The position numbers and the translations under genes are program-made. The notes under the pieces are model-generated. The model made no database searches and had not been told where the DNA came from. It worked only from the letters and a program-made list of their open reading frames with translations. From Emmonsiellopsis sp. PD_33 (taxonomy: Eukaryota; Ascomycota; Eurotiomycetes; Onygenales; Ajellomycetaceae): a stretch of DNA of 50,701 bases. Positions 1 to 11,021 of the stretch are shown here, one piece after another (the stretch's first letter is position 1; the number at the start of each line of letters is the position of its first letter). The DNA lies in contig JANTQF010000253.1 in NCBI GenBank assembly GCA_032988165.1, forward strand, positions 1 to 50,701, in the 5' to 3' direction.

Positions 1-1040
1 TGGCAGGTCAGTTAGGGAGATTTGAAGCTTCAAATCAAGAGAAGATAGGAGAAGGGAGATGGAAGGAGGCTCTGCCAGGCAGGTGAGCAGTCAATTAACT
101 ACTACTAGGTTAAGATTCTACTTGACTGTTAAGATATATAGACTGTTAATTCATTCCCTACCATCTAATATACAAAACGTATCCATTTGATCTACGTTTT
201 ATATGATTTAACCATCAACTGACTGTTTAATTAAAAGTTGACTGTCAGTTAACCGTTGGTTGATGGTGTATCTATATAGACGGCGGATCAACCGTAAATC
301 CGGCGTTGAAAAATGCCGCTAGATTCCGGTATGGTGGACAGGGCCTGGGCAGGGATAGATGCTGCTCACAAACAACGTGGTTGGGAATGAGATGTTTGCA
401 GAGACGGATGTTTATAGTCTGGTTCTTTGTCTACACATAATGGTGGGCTAGCTCGTTGACGCCCGGCCGTCTGGCTTCATATCGACTATATCGACCAATA
501 ACTAGTGCTACGACAGAATGACATGATATGAATGTGAATATTAATCAACGCCAAATGGAGCGGAGCCATCACTATTAGTGGTCAAAGTTTTAGAAGAAGA
601 AAAAAAGGTTCATTGGATGGCAGAGGCAATAGCTAGGCCTCGCACGATATGAGAATTATTCTGGGTATCAAAGGTTTGAATACATGGATTTGGATAGAGA
701 TGACCCGTCAGCGGTTGAGGTCAATTTGATCAGGCCAGTACGAGCGACGCCTACTGGCACGGCCCGGCTTCGAGAGGCAAGGCGCCCAAAGCCCTCGCAT
801 GGCAATTCACGACGGAGGTTGCAGTTCCGCGCCCGTGAGGCGGCCGTGCGACGGGAGTCACTGGCTGGAGTGAAGGCATAGCCTCAAGTTTTGGCTCTGT
901 GAGACATGTTGTTCTCTGGTTCTTAAAGCTGGAGCCAAGGAGTAAACTTGGCGGAGAGCCACAAGTGGGCGTCCACTGCAATGGCATTCCTCCGTTTCGG
1001 GTTTAACAAGATAGTAACGCTGAAGCCCGCCGTTCTTCAC
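1..1040. other. intergenic, window edge to NOG2 stop
   Basis: No gene is supported here. The first 300 bases are AT-rich and full of short related words (gactgtt, gttaact, tcaactgactg) that look like decayed repeat DNA, but no terminal repeats can be defined. The right end is probably the 3' untranslated region of NOG2. Short open frames around 684-881 and 858-1040 have no recognisable product. Confidence 0.5.
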
Positions 1041-3148
1041 TCAACCACTTGGCTCCTTTTCTTCTGCGTCCGATTCTTCATCGGAGTCGCTGAATCCCTC
1101 GAATTCCTCATCCGCACTCGGCTCCGATTTCCCTGAACCATCAGCAGCATCAGCAGACTGTGCTTCAGAAGGCGCAGCTTCAGAGCCGTCGCGCTTCCGT
1201 TTGCGACCCATCTCACCAAGGCGCCCCTCACGACCCTCAATCTTTTCATCGCCCTCCTTCTCGCCCGAATAAGGCGGAGGAGTATACCATGGGATCTTCC
1301 CGCGGAGGAAATCGTTGATGACCATCTTAGCCACTCCGTCAACATCAGGCTCTCCGGCCCTGAGGAGTCTTCCACCTTTCCTAGCCAGGATACTCAAGAA
1401 CTCGGTTGAGTCTTTGTAGTTCTTGATTTCATATGTACGCTCAATATGGCGAGGCTGGACCCGTTTGAGCACTCCAGGAATATACTGTTCTGGATTTTCG
1501 ACGTTCTCCACGCGCACAACGCCCCGCAGGAGAATGTCTTCTTCGGTATCGTTGTTGCTCGGCGGGACGACACCAGGGCAATCGATCAAATAGATCCTCT
1601 TCATCAAGGTGATGTACTGCCATACCTTGGTTTCCCCAGGGATGGGAGCGACAGTACATACCTTCTTCTTCCGAAGGGTGTTGATGATGGAGGATTTGCC
1701 GGTATTTGGATAACCGATGAAGCCCACCGAGACTTGTTTGCGGTCGGAATGAAGTGAGGAAAATTGGCGGAGAAGTTGAATGAGAGATCCTTTGCCAAAG
1801 GAGTTTGTGATGGAGGCGTGGAAGGCGAGAGTAGGATGGTCTTTCGACAAGTGGCGGACCCAAGATGCCTGGAATCAGATATTAGTCGATGACTCCAAAA
1901 AAAAAAATTCAATCAAAGAATGTGCTTGAAAAGAAATGTGTGAGATGTTACTAAGAGGCCTGCTATGATGCCACAAAGTATAAAGCGGAAGCAGGGCTCA
2001 ACTCAAACAGGACACACCAAACCCTATGCGACATAGCTCTCAAAACGATCGCTTGTCAACTCGAAACTTCAGAAAGAAGCCGGAGCGGCGGGCAGGGTCA
2101 ATCTACCAAAGCTGTAACAGACAAAACTTCCATGGAGAAAGCGGCAAAGTAAATATGCACAGGAAGAAGCCTTGACTTAGCGATGGAATGTCACGCAGAT
2201 GAAGGATGATAAACCCAAGAAGCAAATGAAGCGCATATTCTGTTAACTCACCGCAACACCAGTAGGTACCAAGTCGCACTTGTTTAGGACGAAAATCAAA
2301 TGTTTGTGTGGTGCCTCCTCGCGGATATATTTTTCGATACTCCTGCATCGGGTTCCCTCGGGATCTCTAGCATCGAGCACATGTATAACGACGTCGGAAG
2401 AGTCGATGACTTTGTACAGCTCGTTCCAAATTCTTTTACTCTGGCCCTTGGAGAAAACTGGTTCTCTCGCAGTTGTGAGCTGGCCATCGTTCTCTGCATT
2501 TTCAGCATCTTGGCCCGACGTTCCACTAAGCAACTTGGCCTGGTCGAGGCGGTCCAGATACGTATCATGCATCTTGACAGACTCGCCAGCAAGGTCTTCG
2601 AGAGTGCCGACACTGAGCTTGACTCGCTTTCTCTGCGCCTTGGGACCAAAGGTGTCGCTGAAAGGCGCGTTCTCAACCGCAATCTTAGCTTGATGTTCCT
2701 TGAGCCCGTTGGTGTTGGAGCCATCCCGAATCAAACTCATAGGCAGTTTATTTGTCTTCAGCAGAACCTGGTATGGATCCGCAGCCCGCTCAGCGACTGC
2801 CTCACGGAACGAGGACAGGGCCTCCTGGGAGATGACTCTGGTATTGCCAAACCACTTCCTGTTCGGTTCTATGCGAGCATTTGGGATGTCGCGGGACTGG
2901 TACGAGGCAGCTTTGGTGATATCACCGTTGGCATTTCGCTGAGCCTTGCCATCCTTGAACATATTAAGGGTCTTGATCTTTTTGGCACTCCTGCAGAGGC
3001 ATTAGATCGCCTCGATCACATCTTGGGGGTAGAGGGATGCCTTCACGTACCTGTAGAAGTTTTCGCCCTTGGTCCTGACATTGGCCATTCCATCGCCAGT
3101 CTTGCCCTGCCGCTCGCGGCGAGTGGCTTCCTTCTTGCCTGTACCCAT
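1041..3148 (-). CDS. nog2: Nucleolar GTP-binding protein 2 (Nog2/Nug2), 60S assembly GTPase
   Basis: Three exons are inferred: 3148-3051, 2990-2252 and 1868-1041 (98+739+828 = 1665 bp, 554 aa). The protein starts MGTGKKEATRRERQGKT, the typical Nog2 N-terminus, so this ATG was chosen over upstream frames. It carries the NGP1NT region and then the circularly permuted GTPase order: G4 NKCD at about residue 269, G1 GYPNTGKSS at 331-339, then the G3 DCPGV. The C-terminus is a charged, acidic tail. In the family, Nog2 binds late nucleolar and nucleoplasmic pre-60S particles and occupies the site later used by the export adaptor Nmd3. Intron 1 is 60 bp. Intron 2 is 383 bp, long for this window, and holds a probable snoRNA described separately. 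The gene diverges from mS26. Conservation across both junctions (ENFYR/SAKK and LVPTGVA/SWVRHL) supports the splicing. Confidence 0.95.
1934..2190 (-). ncRNA. snR191: probable H/ACA snoRNA, snR191 type, inside NOG2 intron 2
   Basis: Read on the minus strand, the 383-bp intron folds into two H/ACA hairpins. In hairpin 1 a basal stem (2186-2179 with 2113-2106) opens into a pocket with left arm AAGUCA (2178-2173) and right arm GUUAC (2118-2114), closed by AGGC/GUCU and CUUCC/GGAAG. Exactly 14 nt run from the right arm to AGAUUG (2104-2099), a near-match to box H (ANANNA). In hairpin 2 the basal stem is 2015-2006 with 1949-1940. The arms are GAGU (2004-2001) and UAGU (1953-1950), under an 8 of 9 bp stem (1999-1991 with 1963-1955). 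ACA lies at 1939-1937, again 14 nt from the arm. The arms complement GUAAC/UGACU and ACUA/ACUC around the two uridines of rRNA helix 69 that yeast snR191 modifies (2258 and 2260). Yeast snR191 also lies in the NOG2 intron. The ends and the ~80-nt hinge are uncertain. Confidence 0.8.
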
Positions 3149-3514
3149 GGCGAATGTGTGAGGGAGAAACCACCACTTTATGTATCTGGGCACTGCGGGT
3201 GGTTGGCAGCGGAGGGTGGGCTGGGGAGAAGTTTGCAGCTGGAGGAGGGAAGATTTGAAGTTTTTCGGGTTTTTCATTTTCGCTTTTGTTAGTTCGCAAT
3301 GTGCTGGTGCCAAGCCTTGGAGTGCACGGGCCACCGAGAAAATCGCTTCAACTTCTGCCAGCATCAAACATCAACCTTGGAATCACTTCAACCTCATCGT
3401 GTCCGCTCGACCCGGCCTCGATTCCCATCTTCTACACCACTGCCTGAGGAGAAGGTGGGACACCGCGCGCCTCTCACTCCCTCAATTGCCGATTGCCAAT
3501 TGCCCCTCGCAGCC
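3149..3514. promoter_or_regulatory. divergent promoter between NOG2 and mS26
   Basis: The 366 bp between the two start codons must carry the promoters of both divergent genes. No clear TATA box is visible. CT-rich stretches precede the mS26 start. An open frame starting at 3299 reads into mS26 but lacks a mitochondrial presequence and is taken as leader sequence. Confidence 0.6.
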
Positions 3515-4399
3515 ATGGCCTCCCACGCCCGATCCGCCATGTCGCTATGTCGCTCGTGCCGGACTGCCTCCGTGCAAGCCCGCGCCTTCAGCTCAACCCC
3601 CAGCTTCATGGTCGGTCCCGAGTCGCCCAAATTCATCGATATCCCTCCTCAGCTCCAGACGTTCCATCCACACAAGCCCGAAGTGAAGGGTACCCTCCCC
3701 GTGCCGCGCGAGGTGTTCCCAGCCCGCCGACCAGACAAACCCACCCAGGCGTACGCCGACGAAGCCACCCCTGAACCCTCCAAGGAAACAAACCTCAAAC
3801 CAGGAGACCCGCACTACGAATATGTAGAATGGAAGCGGAAAATGGCCACGATACGCCGGCAGAACCTGCGCGAAGGTCTCCAGCAGCTCTACTCGCGCAA
3901 AAAGTCAACCGAACACGCCAAGGCGAAGCGCAGCAATGCCAAAATATCCCAGCGCGAGACGATTCTTACGCAGGGGAAAAGAGAGGACGAGCGATTGATG
4001 GAGCAATCCACGATCTCGCTCATGAAGCCTACGAAAACGCCCATCCTCCCGAACCCGAACGCCGAAGAGCGCCTCGAGACCTCCCGCGCCAGATACGCCG
4101 CGAAGCAGCAGGAGAAGCTGGATGAGAAATTCGACCATCTGCACTCGCTGTACATGAACGCGCGCACGTTTATCATCAACGAGGAGCAATTGAAGGCTGA
4201 GATTGATCGGGTGTTCCCTGATGGTGAGAACCCAGAGTGGGCCAATGATGTGGAGGCTGGAACGAACATTTGGAACCGCGGTGTGCCATCGACTATTGAG
4301 TCGCTGGTGAGGGCTGGCAAGGATGATGACAGGTCGTGGTCTGTTGAGCAGAAGCGGGTGAAGAAGATTGCTGAGACGCTTACGGGTGGAGCTATCTGA
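3515..4399 (+). CDS. pet123: mitochondrial small-subunit ribosomal protein mS26 (Pet123 family)
   Basis: This is an intronless frame of 294 aa. The start at 3515 was chosen because the protein then begins with a classic mitochondrial presequence (MASHARSAMSLCRSC, rich in Arg and Ser, no acidic residues) with a likely cleavage near RAFSST. The frame is open further upstream, but that part looks like leader. The body is highly charged and helical (YVEWKRKMATIRRQNLREGL and several KR/E-rich stretches), as in mS26, the fungal Pet123 protein. Pet123 is a structural protein of the mitochondrial small subunit. It shares its promoter region with NOG2 and converges on the downstream metallo-beta-lactamase gene. 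The family assignment is by overall sequence character and position of the helical body, so it is good but not certain. Confidence 0.8.
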   Translation: MASHARSAMSLCRSCRTASVQARAFSSTPSFMVGPESPKFIDIPPQLQTFHPHKPEVKGTLPVPREVFPARRPDKPTQAYADEATPEPSKETNLKPGDPHYEYVEWKRKMATIRRQNLREGLQQLYSRKKSTEHAKAKRSNAKISQRETILTQGKREDERLMEQSTISLMKPTKTPILPNPNAEERLETSRARYAAKQQEKLDEKFDHLHSLYMNARTFIINEEQLKAEIDRVFPDGENPEWANDVEAGTNIWNRGVPSTIESLVRAGKDDDRSWSVEQKRVKKIAETLTGGAI

Positions 4400-4822
4400 G
4401 TGTGTTGCTCCAGATAGGTTGTTTGAGCTGTGTATACATTTATTTGTCCGCGCTCTTGTTGATTTTTTTTGGCTCTTTCCTTTGTACCTGTACCATATCA
4501 TATGCGCTTGGGATTTGATTGTTTTTATACTTGTGAAGCAAGGTCGTCATTTCCCCCCATAGAAGGCCCTCCATGGCTCTCCCAATCTGCTTTACAGCCT
4601 GTGTTATTAAATCATTCATGTTTAGAATCATATATTTCAATTCGTATATGTATTCCCTAAGCATACATTCTAAATAACAGGAGGAGTATACGGTACCGGC
4701 CGTGCCATGCTTAGTCCCCTTCCCCAAAACACAGCCCACATGAAGACACCCACGAAACTGTCCCTCGTATCCTCCTCTCATTTACACAGATAAAACAATT
4801 GCCCCAAACATCCCGTACGAAA
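4400..4822. other. 3' intergenic between convergent genes
   Basis: This 423-bp AT-rich stretch lies between the convergent mS26 and metallo-beta-lactamase genes and should hold both 3' untranslated regions. No gene or repeat is seen. Confidence 0.5.
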
Positions 4823-6090
4823 CTACCCCTTAATCGTCTCCTGATGAATCGCATGGTCCGCATACCCAGCAAACTTCACATATATCTTTGCGCTCTCCAA
4901 CAGCCTCTCTTTGCTCCGATCAATCGTATCACGGCCCCAAAAGGCACCGTGCGTGTCTTCAAAATCCAGGTCTGCCACCGCCTTCCAGATGGCATGCACG
5001 TCGTCGGGCGGAAGCGGGATCTACGACCATGTGGTTAGTCGAGATGTTTTAAGGGATACATTTTTGCACCACCTAGCGTGTCCAACAACGGAATCACAGA
5101 ACAAGTAGGCAAACATCCCCATCACCTCAAGAATGCCGGGGAATTGATTGCAAGAATGGAAGTAGAGAGGGGGATGGATAGATAGCTTACAAGGTTCGGA
5201 TACGACCACATGAACGAAAACGACGACGTGCCCGGCAGGCGGTCCGCATGATACACTCCGCTGGGCACGACCATGATGCTATCGGCAATAAGCAATTTCT
5301 TCGGCTCCTTCCACAGCAGCACGGAGCTGCCGGGGAAGTGCCCGCCAACTTTGACCGCCTTGAACTGGCCGTCTAGAAGGTCTAGTTCTTTGCCTTCCCA
5401 GAGCACATGACGGGCTTTATTCCGGTAGGCTTTCGTGTTCATCCCCGATATACCTCGCACGGTGTCCGGTGCCCGGCGCATCAACCACTCCTCGTCTTCC
5501 GCAGAGATGTAAACGGGGCAGTCAAAGGCCTCGGCCCAATGAACAGATGTGGCATAGTAATGTGGATGGGAGATGATAATTGCCTCGATCCCGCCTAGCT
5601 CTCTAATTTTGTTTTCGGTATCGTCGTCGATGTATGTTAGACAATCCCATAGCACGTTGCCGGTCGGGGTACAGCAGAGGATAGCGCGCTGGCCGATGGC
5701 TACCTGTGGGACTGTGGTTATGCTAATGAGGCCGGAATGTTGCTTGTCTAAGCGGAATTCGTTTCTGTATTTTCGCGACTCCTGGAGTTGGCGGAGGGTG
5801 GTCCAGGATTGTCTACGGAAGGCGGGTTAGTGAGTTGGTTCTTGTTTGCTTTTAGGACCAAAGTATGCATTATGCGAATATTAGAATATGACGGGGAGAG
5901 AAGAGACGGGAGGGTACGGGCAGTGCATCTGAAGGGTATGTGATATATATCTTGTCGGCTGCGGCATAGGATGCATCTTCACTTACCCTTCCGGAGGGAT
6001 ATATTGCCGTGGATCATCGCATACCTTGCACGACTTGACGAACCTGGTGTCATGCTGGGCACCGCACATTGAACATATCATGAGATCCAT
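4823..6090 (-). CDS. metallo-beta-lactamase-fold protein with N-terminal zinc-ribbon-like segment
   Basis: Three exons are inferred: 6090-5987, 5812-5191 and 5020-4823 (104+622+198 = 924 bp, 307 aa), with introns of 174 and 170 bp. The protein starts MDLMICSMCG and has two CxxC pairs (Cys6/Cys9, Cys21/Cys24) followed by DDPRQYIPPEG, suggesting a small zinc ribbon before the catalytic fold. The metallo-beta-lactamase signature is SHPHYYATS (His117, His119), followed by GGHFPGS (His193) and ADSIMVVPSG. The canonical HxHxDH is altered: the Asp-His pair is replaced by Ala-Thr, so substrate and even hydrolase activity are open. I know this arrangement from unnamed fungal hydrolase-like proteins; no pathway can be assigned. 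It is convergent with mS26. ATG 6090 is the first in frame; an in-frame Met four codons later is an alternative. Confidence 0.85.
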
Positions 6091-7464
6091 GGCGACGGCA
6101 ATTGGACGGTATTTAGTGGTATCAGACGGTGGACGATGTGGTTGGATGTAGCTGGCTCAATTGCACCACCTGAGGGGTTATATAGTAGTATCGTAGCAGA
6201 ACAAACTCTCCCAGGGAAGATAGAAGGTAGTATTCCAGATGACGGGCGAAAGCCTTGCATTACATCACCGGCTGTTCTTGATGTTAGTCTCCGTGGCCGC
6301 TGTTGTGCTCTGGGCCTGGCTGCTTGCTAATGGGATGCAGCAAAAGGTGGGGAGCGGGCACAAAAGTGGCGGGGTGAAGGGGGTCTGAATAAGGCGCACA
6401 CATCTGGCCTTGACTTCAGATTGGAAATACTGGGAGAAGAGGGGTCTCAATTAGCAGGATACGAAGACGAGCTCGTATAGTTAATGAGGAGTATTCTCGC
6501 CCGAGTTCAGCCCATATCAACTTGAAGATACGAGTATCAAGGAGTGTTGTGGTCTTTGCAGACGTGAAGTGCATGTCTGCTTACATAACTAACTAACTGT
6601 ATTTCAGCCTCACCCCTCCCCTCATGCTTGTCCGAACACATCGTATTTGCTTTGATAACAAACCTCATCCTGACGGCCAGCAGCTTGTCTTGAACACTGC
6701 AGCTGCATCCCACGTGTGGATATCGGCTTCGAGGTTTTCCCCTTGTTTGTTCAATGGTAGCTTGCCGCCATGCTTCCGACTCGGAGACTCAGGACCAGGC
6801 CGTGGAGCAATGCATCATGAATTTTACCTGCCAAACTGCTAGTGATAGGGAAACTCTTCTCCTCCCAAAGAAAACCTACTCCTGCACCGTGGAGTTTGCT
6901 ACGATTGCCTATGGCCTTGACCTTTGTGTATCTTGAACCATCAGGTAGCACTGATGCCGTGCATTTTCTGTCCCATGTTCTGGATTATTCTAGGGTTCTT
7001 TTATCCTATTTTTGAGTACTTCTGTGAGACCGCGGTAATGCTGTGACCCTCCAAGACTCAGAGTCTTGTTGACCATATTCAGGGCACAATCGACAAGCAT
7101 CAATCACATACACAAGCAGGGCCTGGAATTGTGCTGTCACCCGTTCTGGTTTGCGCCCTATCTGTCATCATGTCTTACCATCGCCTGCCCTGTGCATGAT
7201 CATGGCCGGAGTGGTCTCTTCAACCAGATGCTGAACATGCACAGAATTGCGGAATGAGTTGTTTGGATAGGCAGTTCCTGGCTGCTGTCTGCTATTTTCC
7301 ATGGCCGGCTCAAAAAGCATAAATAGAAGCCAGTCTCTCTTGATCATCCAGTATTTCTAGCTAAGTTTCCTACTCACCGGATAAAGAGTAGGTTCAAAGC
7401 ACCTCTCTCCTGACGATTTCTTTATCTCCCGCCGCCATCCTTCCCTACGACGCCCACAAGCAAC
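6091..7464. other. intergenic, upstream of two divergent genes
   Basis: This 1.37-kb stretch lies between the start codons of the metallo-beta-lactamase gene and the But2 gene. No conserved coding frame was found. ATAAATA at 7319-7325 is a likely TATA element for the But2 gene, 140 bp before its ATG. CT-rich sequence at 7380-7460 is a probable leader. Confidence 0.5.
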
Positions 7465-8163
7465 ATGAAGCCATTCATCGCGACAATCCTCCTAGCCCTA
7501 GGCGGCAGCGTCCGAGGCCTATCCATCCCCCGAGACGAGCCCTTCCCCTTTGGCGAAATCGACTACTCACAAACCTGCCCAGCAAAGCTAGCGGGCGACT
7601 TTGAATTCCCGCACCTCATCGTGCCCGTCAACTCGCAGTGGCCCAGCATCAACTACGGCAACTCCTACAACGGGTCAATCTCCATCACCACCTCGTCGAT
7701 CTACAACTTCGACATCCCGCTCGCCAGCCGCGGACTGACCTGCACCCTGTGGTTCCTGTTCCCGTCGGAGTCGGAGCTCGCACCGAGCAACTACACGTTC
7801 AAGGGCGACGGGCGGGTGAAGTTTAGCCGGCTGAGTGGTTTTGCGACGGTAGATACGAGTTACCAGAACCAGCCGTCGGTGGAGAAGGAGCTGGGGATTG
7901 CGGAGCTCAAGGCGGGGGGCCAGTATAATATTTCGAACTTTGAGTGTCCGGCGGCGAAGACGATTGCGTTTAAGATTGAGAATATAGGCTCGACGCAGTT
8001 GGAGTATTTTCAGAGACGGGTGCCAGCGTGAGTATTTTTTTATTTTTTTATATCTTTTGTGTCTATTTTCATGAGAAGCTCAGACTAACTCGCCAATGGA
8101 AATGAACATGATAGGATGGGTCTGTTCATTACCAAATGTCCATCGAAGTCGAAGGACGACTAG
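7465..8163 (+). CDS. secreted But2-domain protein
   Basis: Two exons are inferred: 7465-8027 and 8115-8163 (563+49 = 612 bp, 203 aa). The 87-bp intron has an ACTAAC branch site. The protein has a signal peptide (MKPFIATILLALGGSVRG) and then one domain with the pattern of the fungal But2 C-terminal family: FEFPHLIVPVNS near the start and a Cys before WFLFP. The short second exon adds the family-typical end GLFITKC. This ending is the reason for preferring the spliced form over the read-through stop at 8029. No GPI signal or membrane segment is seen, so it is probably secreted or wall-associated. But2 was first named as a ubiquitin-like-binding protein in fission yeast, but that role is not established for secreted filamentous-fungal members. 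Function unknown. Confidence 0.85.
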
Positions 8164-9448
8164 GGGTGCAAAGCTATGCTGGGGTTTGTTCTAAACTCCC
8201 TCTTTGACACGGCCTCTTTTCTGTTGCCGACGCTTATTCGTTATTTCTTATGAGGAGAATTGGTACTATGGGGGTAGAGGAGGACAGATGTTGCTTACTT
8301 TTACAATTCTGAAGTTCAATACTATGCAATCTTTCTTTCTAAAACATCAACAGTTTCGAAATTTAGTTTGTTCTATTTAGGAGAGTACTAGGGAGAGAAA
8401 AGGGGTGAAAGGGGAATATGATGTTTACCCAATCAACGCCGCCTTGGCATGTCAATATGCTTATGTAATGCACCCATTTTAGCTGGCACCACCAGCCACG
8501 GAAACCAGCGAAGAAGGTTAAATTGATTCCAGAAATGCAAAGAAAGCTTATTTATGTATTTATTTATTTATTTACTCCTCCCTTCTTTGCTTATCCGACA
8601 CGAGCAAAGTAATAATAAAAGCCATCCATCCGCGTACGGAGTATTTCCGCCAAATTGCGGGACGATAGTTGGTAACTAAATATAGCATTCCCACAGCGAC
8701 CCCCAGCCGCACCTTGCAGCGCCACAGCCGGAAAGAAATCCTCACGGGTCAGCACAGCGACGATCAACGCACACTACCACACCGACAATGCAGCTGAAGA
8801 TAGCCACGCTAGGGGAACCTTGGGAGGCGTGCTGGCAGCGTGGTTGGAGCGGTGCAGCCCGCAGCAAAGGGCGTCGATCAGCCACGGGTATTAATTGGAG
8901 AATTGTACGGAGTATGGGTAGTAGGGAGGGACTGGACATGACGCGGCATGGCTTCCACAACTCAATACGGAGGTCGTTTCAACTGGGGATGTTGGTTCTT
9001 TTGAGAGAGGAAATAAAGGGTGAAACATGGCAGGACAAATAAAGTGTAGGTTGTGGCGTGCATTGCATGGGACTTGATCATTCTTCAATCCAAGGAGATA
9101 TAGACAAGCTGATATTTCGTCCTCGCGTCACCATTGCCCAACGCTCTTTCTCTCTTTCGCTCCTTCCATCCCTGCTGGGCTAGTCCGGCGCCAAGCACTG
9201 GGCGGAGGCAGGAGCGAGCAGGACCCGCTCCTGCCCTCAGCCGCCAACACTGTCTTCGCCCATCTCCAACCTCTCTCCAACCTCATCTCTTCTTCTTTTA
9301 TCCTCCCTCGCCTCTGCGCCCTGTCCGCGTCCGCCATGCCGCTGTCTGCCCGCTCTGTCTCGCCCTCTTAAACCCTGCGTTCGCCTCTCCCCGTCCCGTT
9401 AAGCCAGTCTGCTCTGATCTCTCTGTCTCCTCCTCGCCCGTCCCAGCC
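8164..9448. other. intergenic
   Basis: No gene is supported in this 1.28-kb stretch. It holds an ATTT/ATTTA run near 8545-8575 and a long C/T-rich tract from about 9120 to 9448, which is the likely promoter and leader of the lipid phosphatase gene. Open frames on both strands in 9128-9523 reflect the biased composition. Confidence 0.5.
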
Positions 9449-11021
9449 ATGGACGGCGCCAACCTCCCAAACACTCTGCCCTTCTCCAAGAAACCTCTCC
9501 GCGCCCGCATCATTCTCTCGTGAGCCCCCTCCGACCCCCTCCTCCCAGCCGTCTCCGTGCTAACCCTCCTAGATACATCTTCGACTATATCATCCTCATG
9601 TACGCTCGTTCCGCTACTCTCCCGCGAACCCTCTTCTCCGCCATATAGAAAACCCCCCTAACCTGCTTCTAGAGTCCTCGTCGCCGGGTTCTTCCTCCTC
9701 GACAGGGTCGAGCCCTTCCACCAGCCCTTCTCCCTCGACAACCCCTCCCTCTACTACCCCTATGCCGACCCCGAAACCGTCTCCATCCCCCTGGCCCTCG
9801 CCCTCTCCGGTGGCTTCCCCCTCCTCGTTATCATCATCTACACCATCGTCATCGACGGCCTCTTCTCGCACAACAAACCCATCTCCGCCTCGACCGGCCG
9901 GAGAAAGTTGACTGGCAAATACCGCTTCAAGGATCGCCTATGGGAGCTGAATTGTGGATTCCTCGGCCTTTTCTTGGCGCAGGCCGGTGCCTTTGTGATT
10001 ACGGGTGCCCTGAAGAATGCCTGTGGGAAACCACGGCCGGATATCATTGCTCGATGCAAGCCCGAGGGGAGGACTCTGGGAAGGTTTGAGCTGGCTACTT
10101 ATGACATGTGTACCGGCGATAAGCACATTTTGAAGGATGGGTTTAGGTCGTTTCCGTCAGGTATGCTCTATCTTTGATATATGGCGAAACTATGCTGGAA
10201 ATTTTTGCTAATGCGCCCTCTAGGACACTCAAGTTGTAAGAAGCCCTCACGTGCCATGATCCTCATTAAATACTCGGTCTAACATATTCGTAGCATCCTT
10301 TGCCGGCCTCTTCTATCTCTCCCTGTACCTCGCCGGCAAACTACATGTCATGGACAGCCGTGGAGAAGTATGGAAAACTTTCATCGTCATGGCCCCAACA
10401 CTTGGAGCCGGCCTGATTGCCATCACCAGAATTATGGATGCGCGTCACCATCCATTCGACGTGATCTCCGGTTCCCTGCTTGGAGTTGTCTGTGGTTGGA
10501 TAGCCTACCGACAGTACTTCCCCCCCCTTTCGGAATCATGGAGAAAAGGCCGCGCATACCCCATCCGATCATGGGGGACCCAACCGGTTCCTCCATCATA
10601 CGCCGATAGGAGTCGTGCGGCCGGTAGCTCCAACGACACCATGGCCCCACTCCAACCAACCCCCACAGACCCAGAATACCAAGCCTCCGCCGCCCAGGGC
10701 GACGAGTACACACGAAAACCCCATTCAGCCCGCCGCACATCGCTAGAAAACGGCGGCCCCTCGTCAGACCCCTACATGCGCCGTCGACCCGAATTTGACC
10801 GCAACTACTCGTCGTCAAGCGGTGACTCGGTGGGTGTGGCGTTTGAAATGCAGCCCAATTACAGAGTGGGACGAGACCATAGCGAGTCCACCACGAATCT
10901 AAACACGAGTTACCAACCGTACCGACCAACGACGGAATCGCCAGGTCCTCCCCGCTCGCGTAGTCCGCCAGTCGGTATGGCGAGGCCGGTGTCACCTGCT
11001 GAGCCGCTGAAGAATTCATAG
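9449..11021 (+). CDS. PAP2-family lipid phosphate phosphatase (Dpp1/Lpp1 type)
   Basis: Five exons are inferred: 9449-9519, 9573-9599, 9673-10160, 10224-10235 and 10294-11021 (1326 bp, 441 aa). Exon 2 is 27 bp and exon 4 only 12 bp. The phosphatidic-acid phosphatase signature is complete. Motif 1 KNACGKPRP is at about 147-155. Motif 2 FPSGHSS spans the exon 3/4/5 junctions at about 193-199. Motif 3 TRIMDARHHPFD is at about 245-256, with Thr where Ser is usual. About six hydrophobic segments surround these motifs (for example VLVAGFFLLD, LVIIIYTIVI, FLGLFLAQAGAFVITGAL). A polar, Ser/Pro-rich cytosolic tail of about 160 residues follows. The family dephosphorylates diacylglycerol pyrophosphate, phosphatidate or related lipids at vacuolar or Golgi membranes; the exact substrate is not readable from sequence. 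Confidence 0.9.

Noticed and set aside
2300..3292. 330-codon open frame on the plus strand
   Set aside because: It lies antisense to NOG2 exons, whose minus-strand translation is clearly conserved. The plus frame is a shadow.
3299..3514. in-frame N-terminal extension of mS26 from the Met at 3299
   Set aside because: The extension is unlike a mitochondrial presequence, whereas the Met at 3515 starts one directly.
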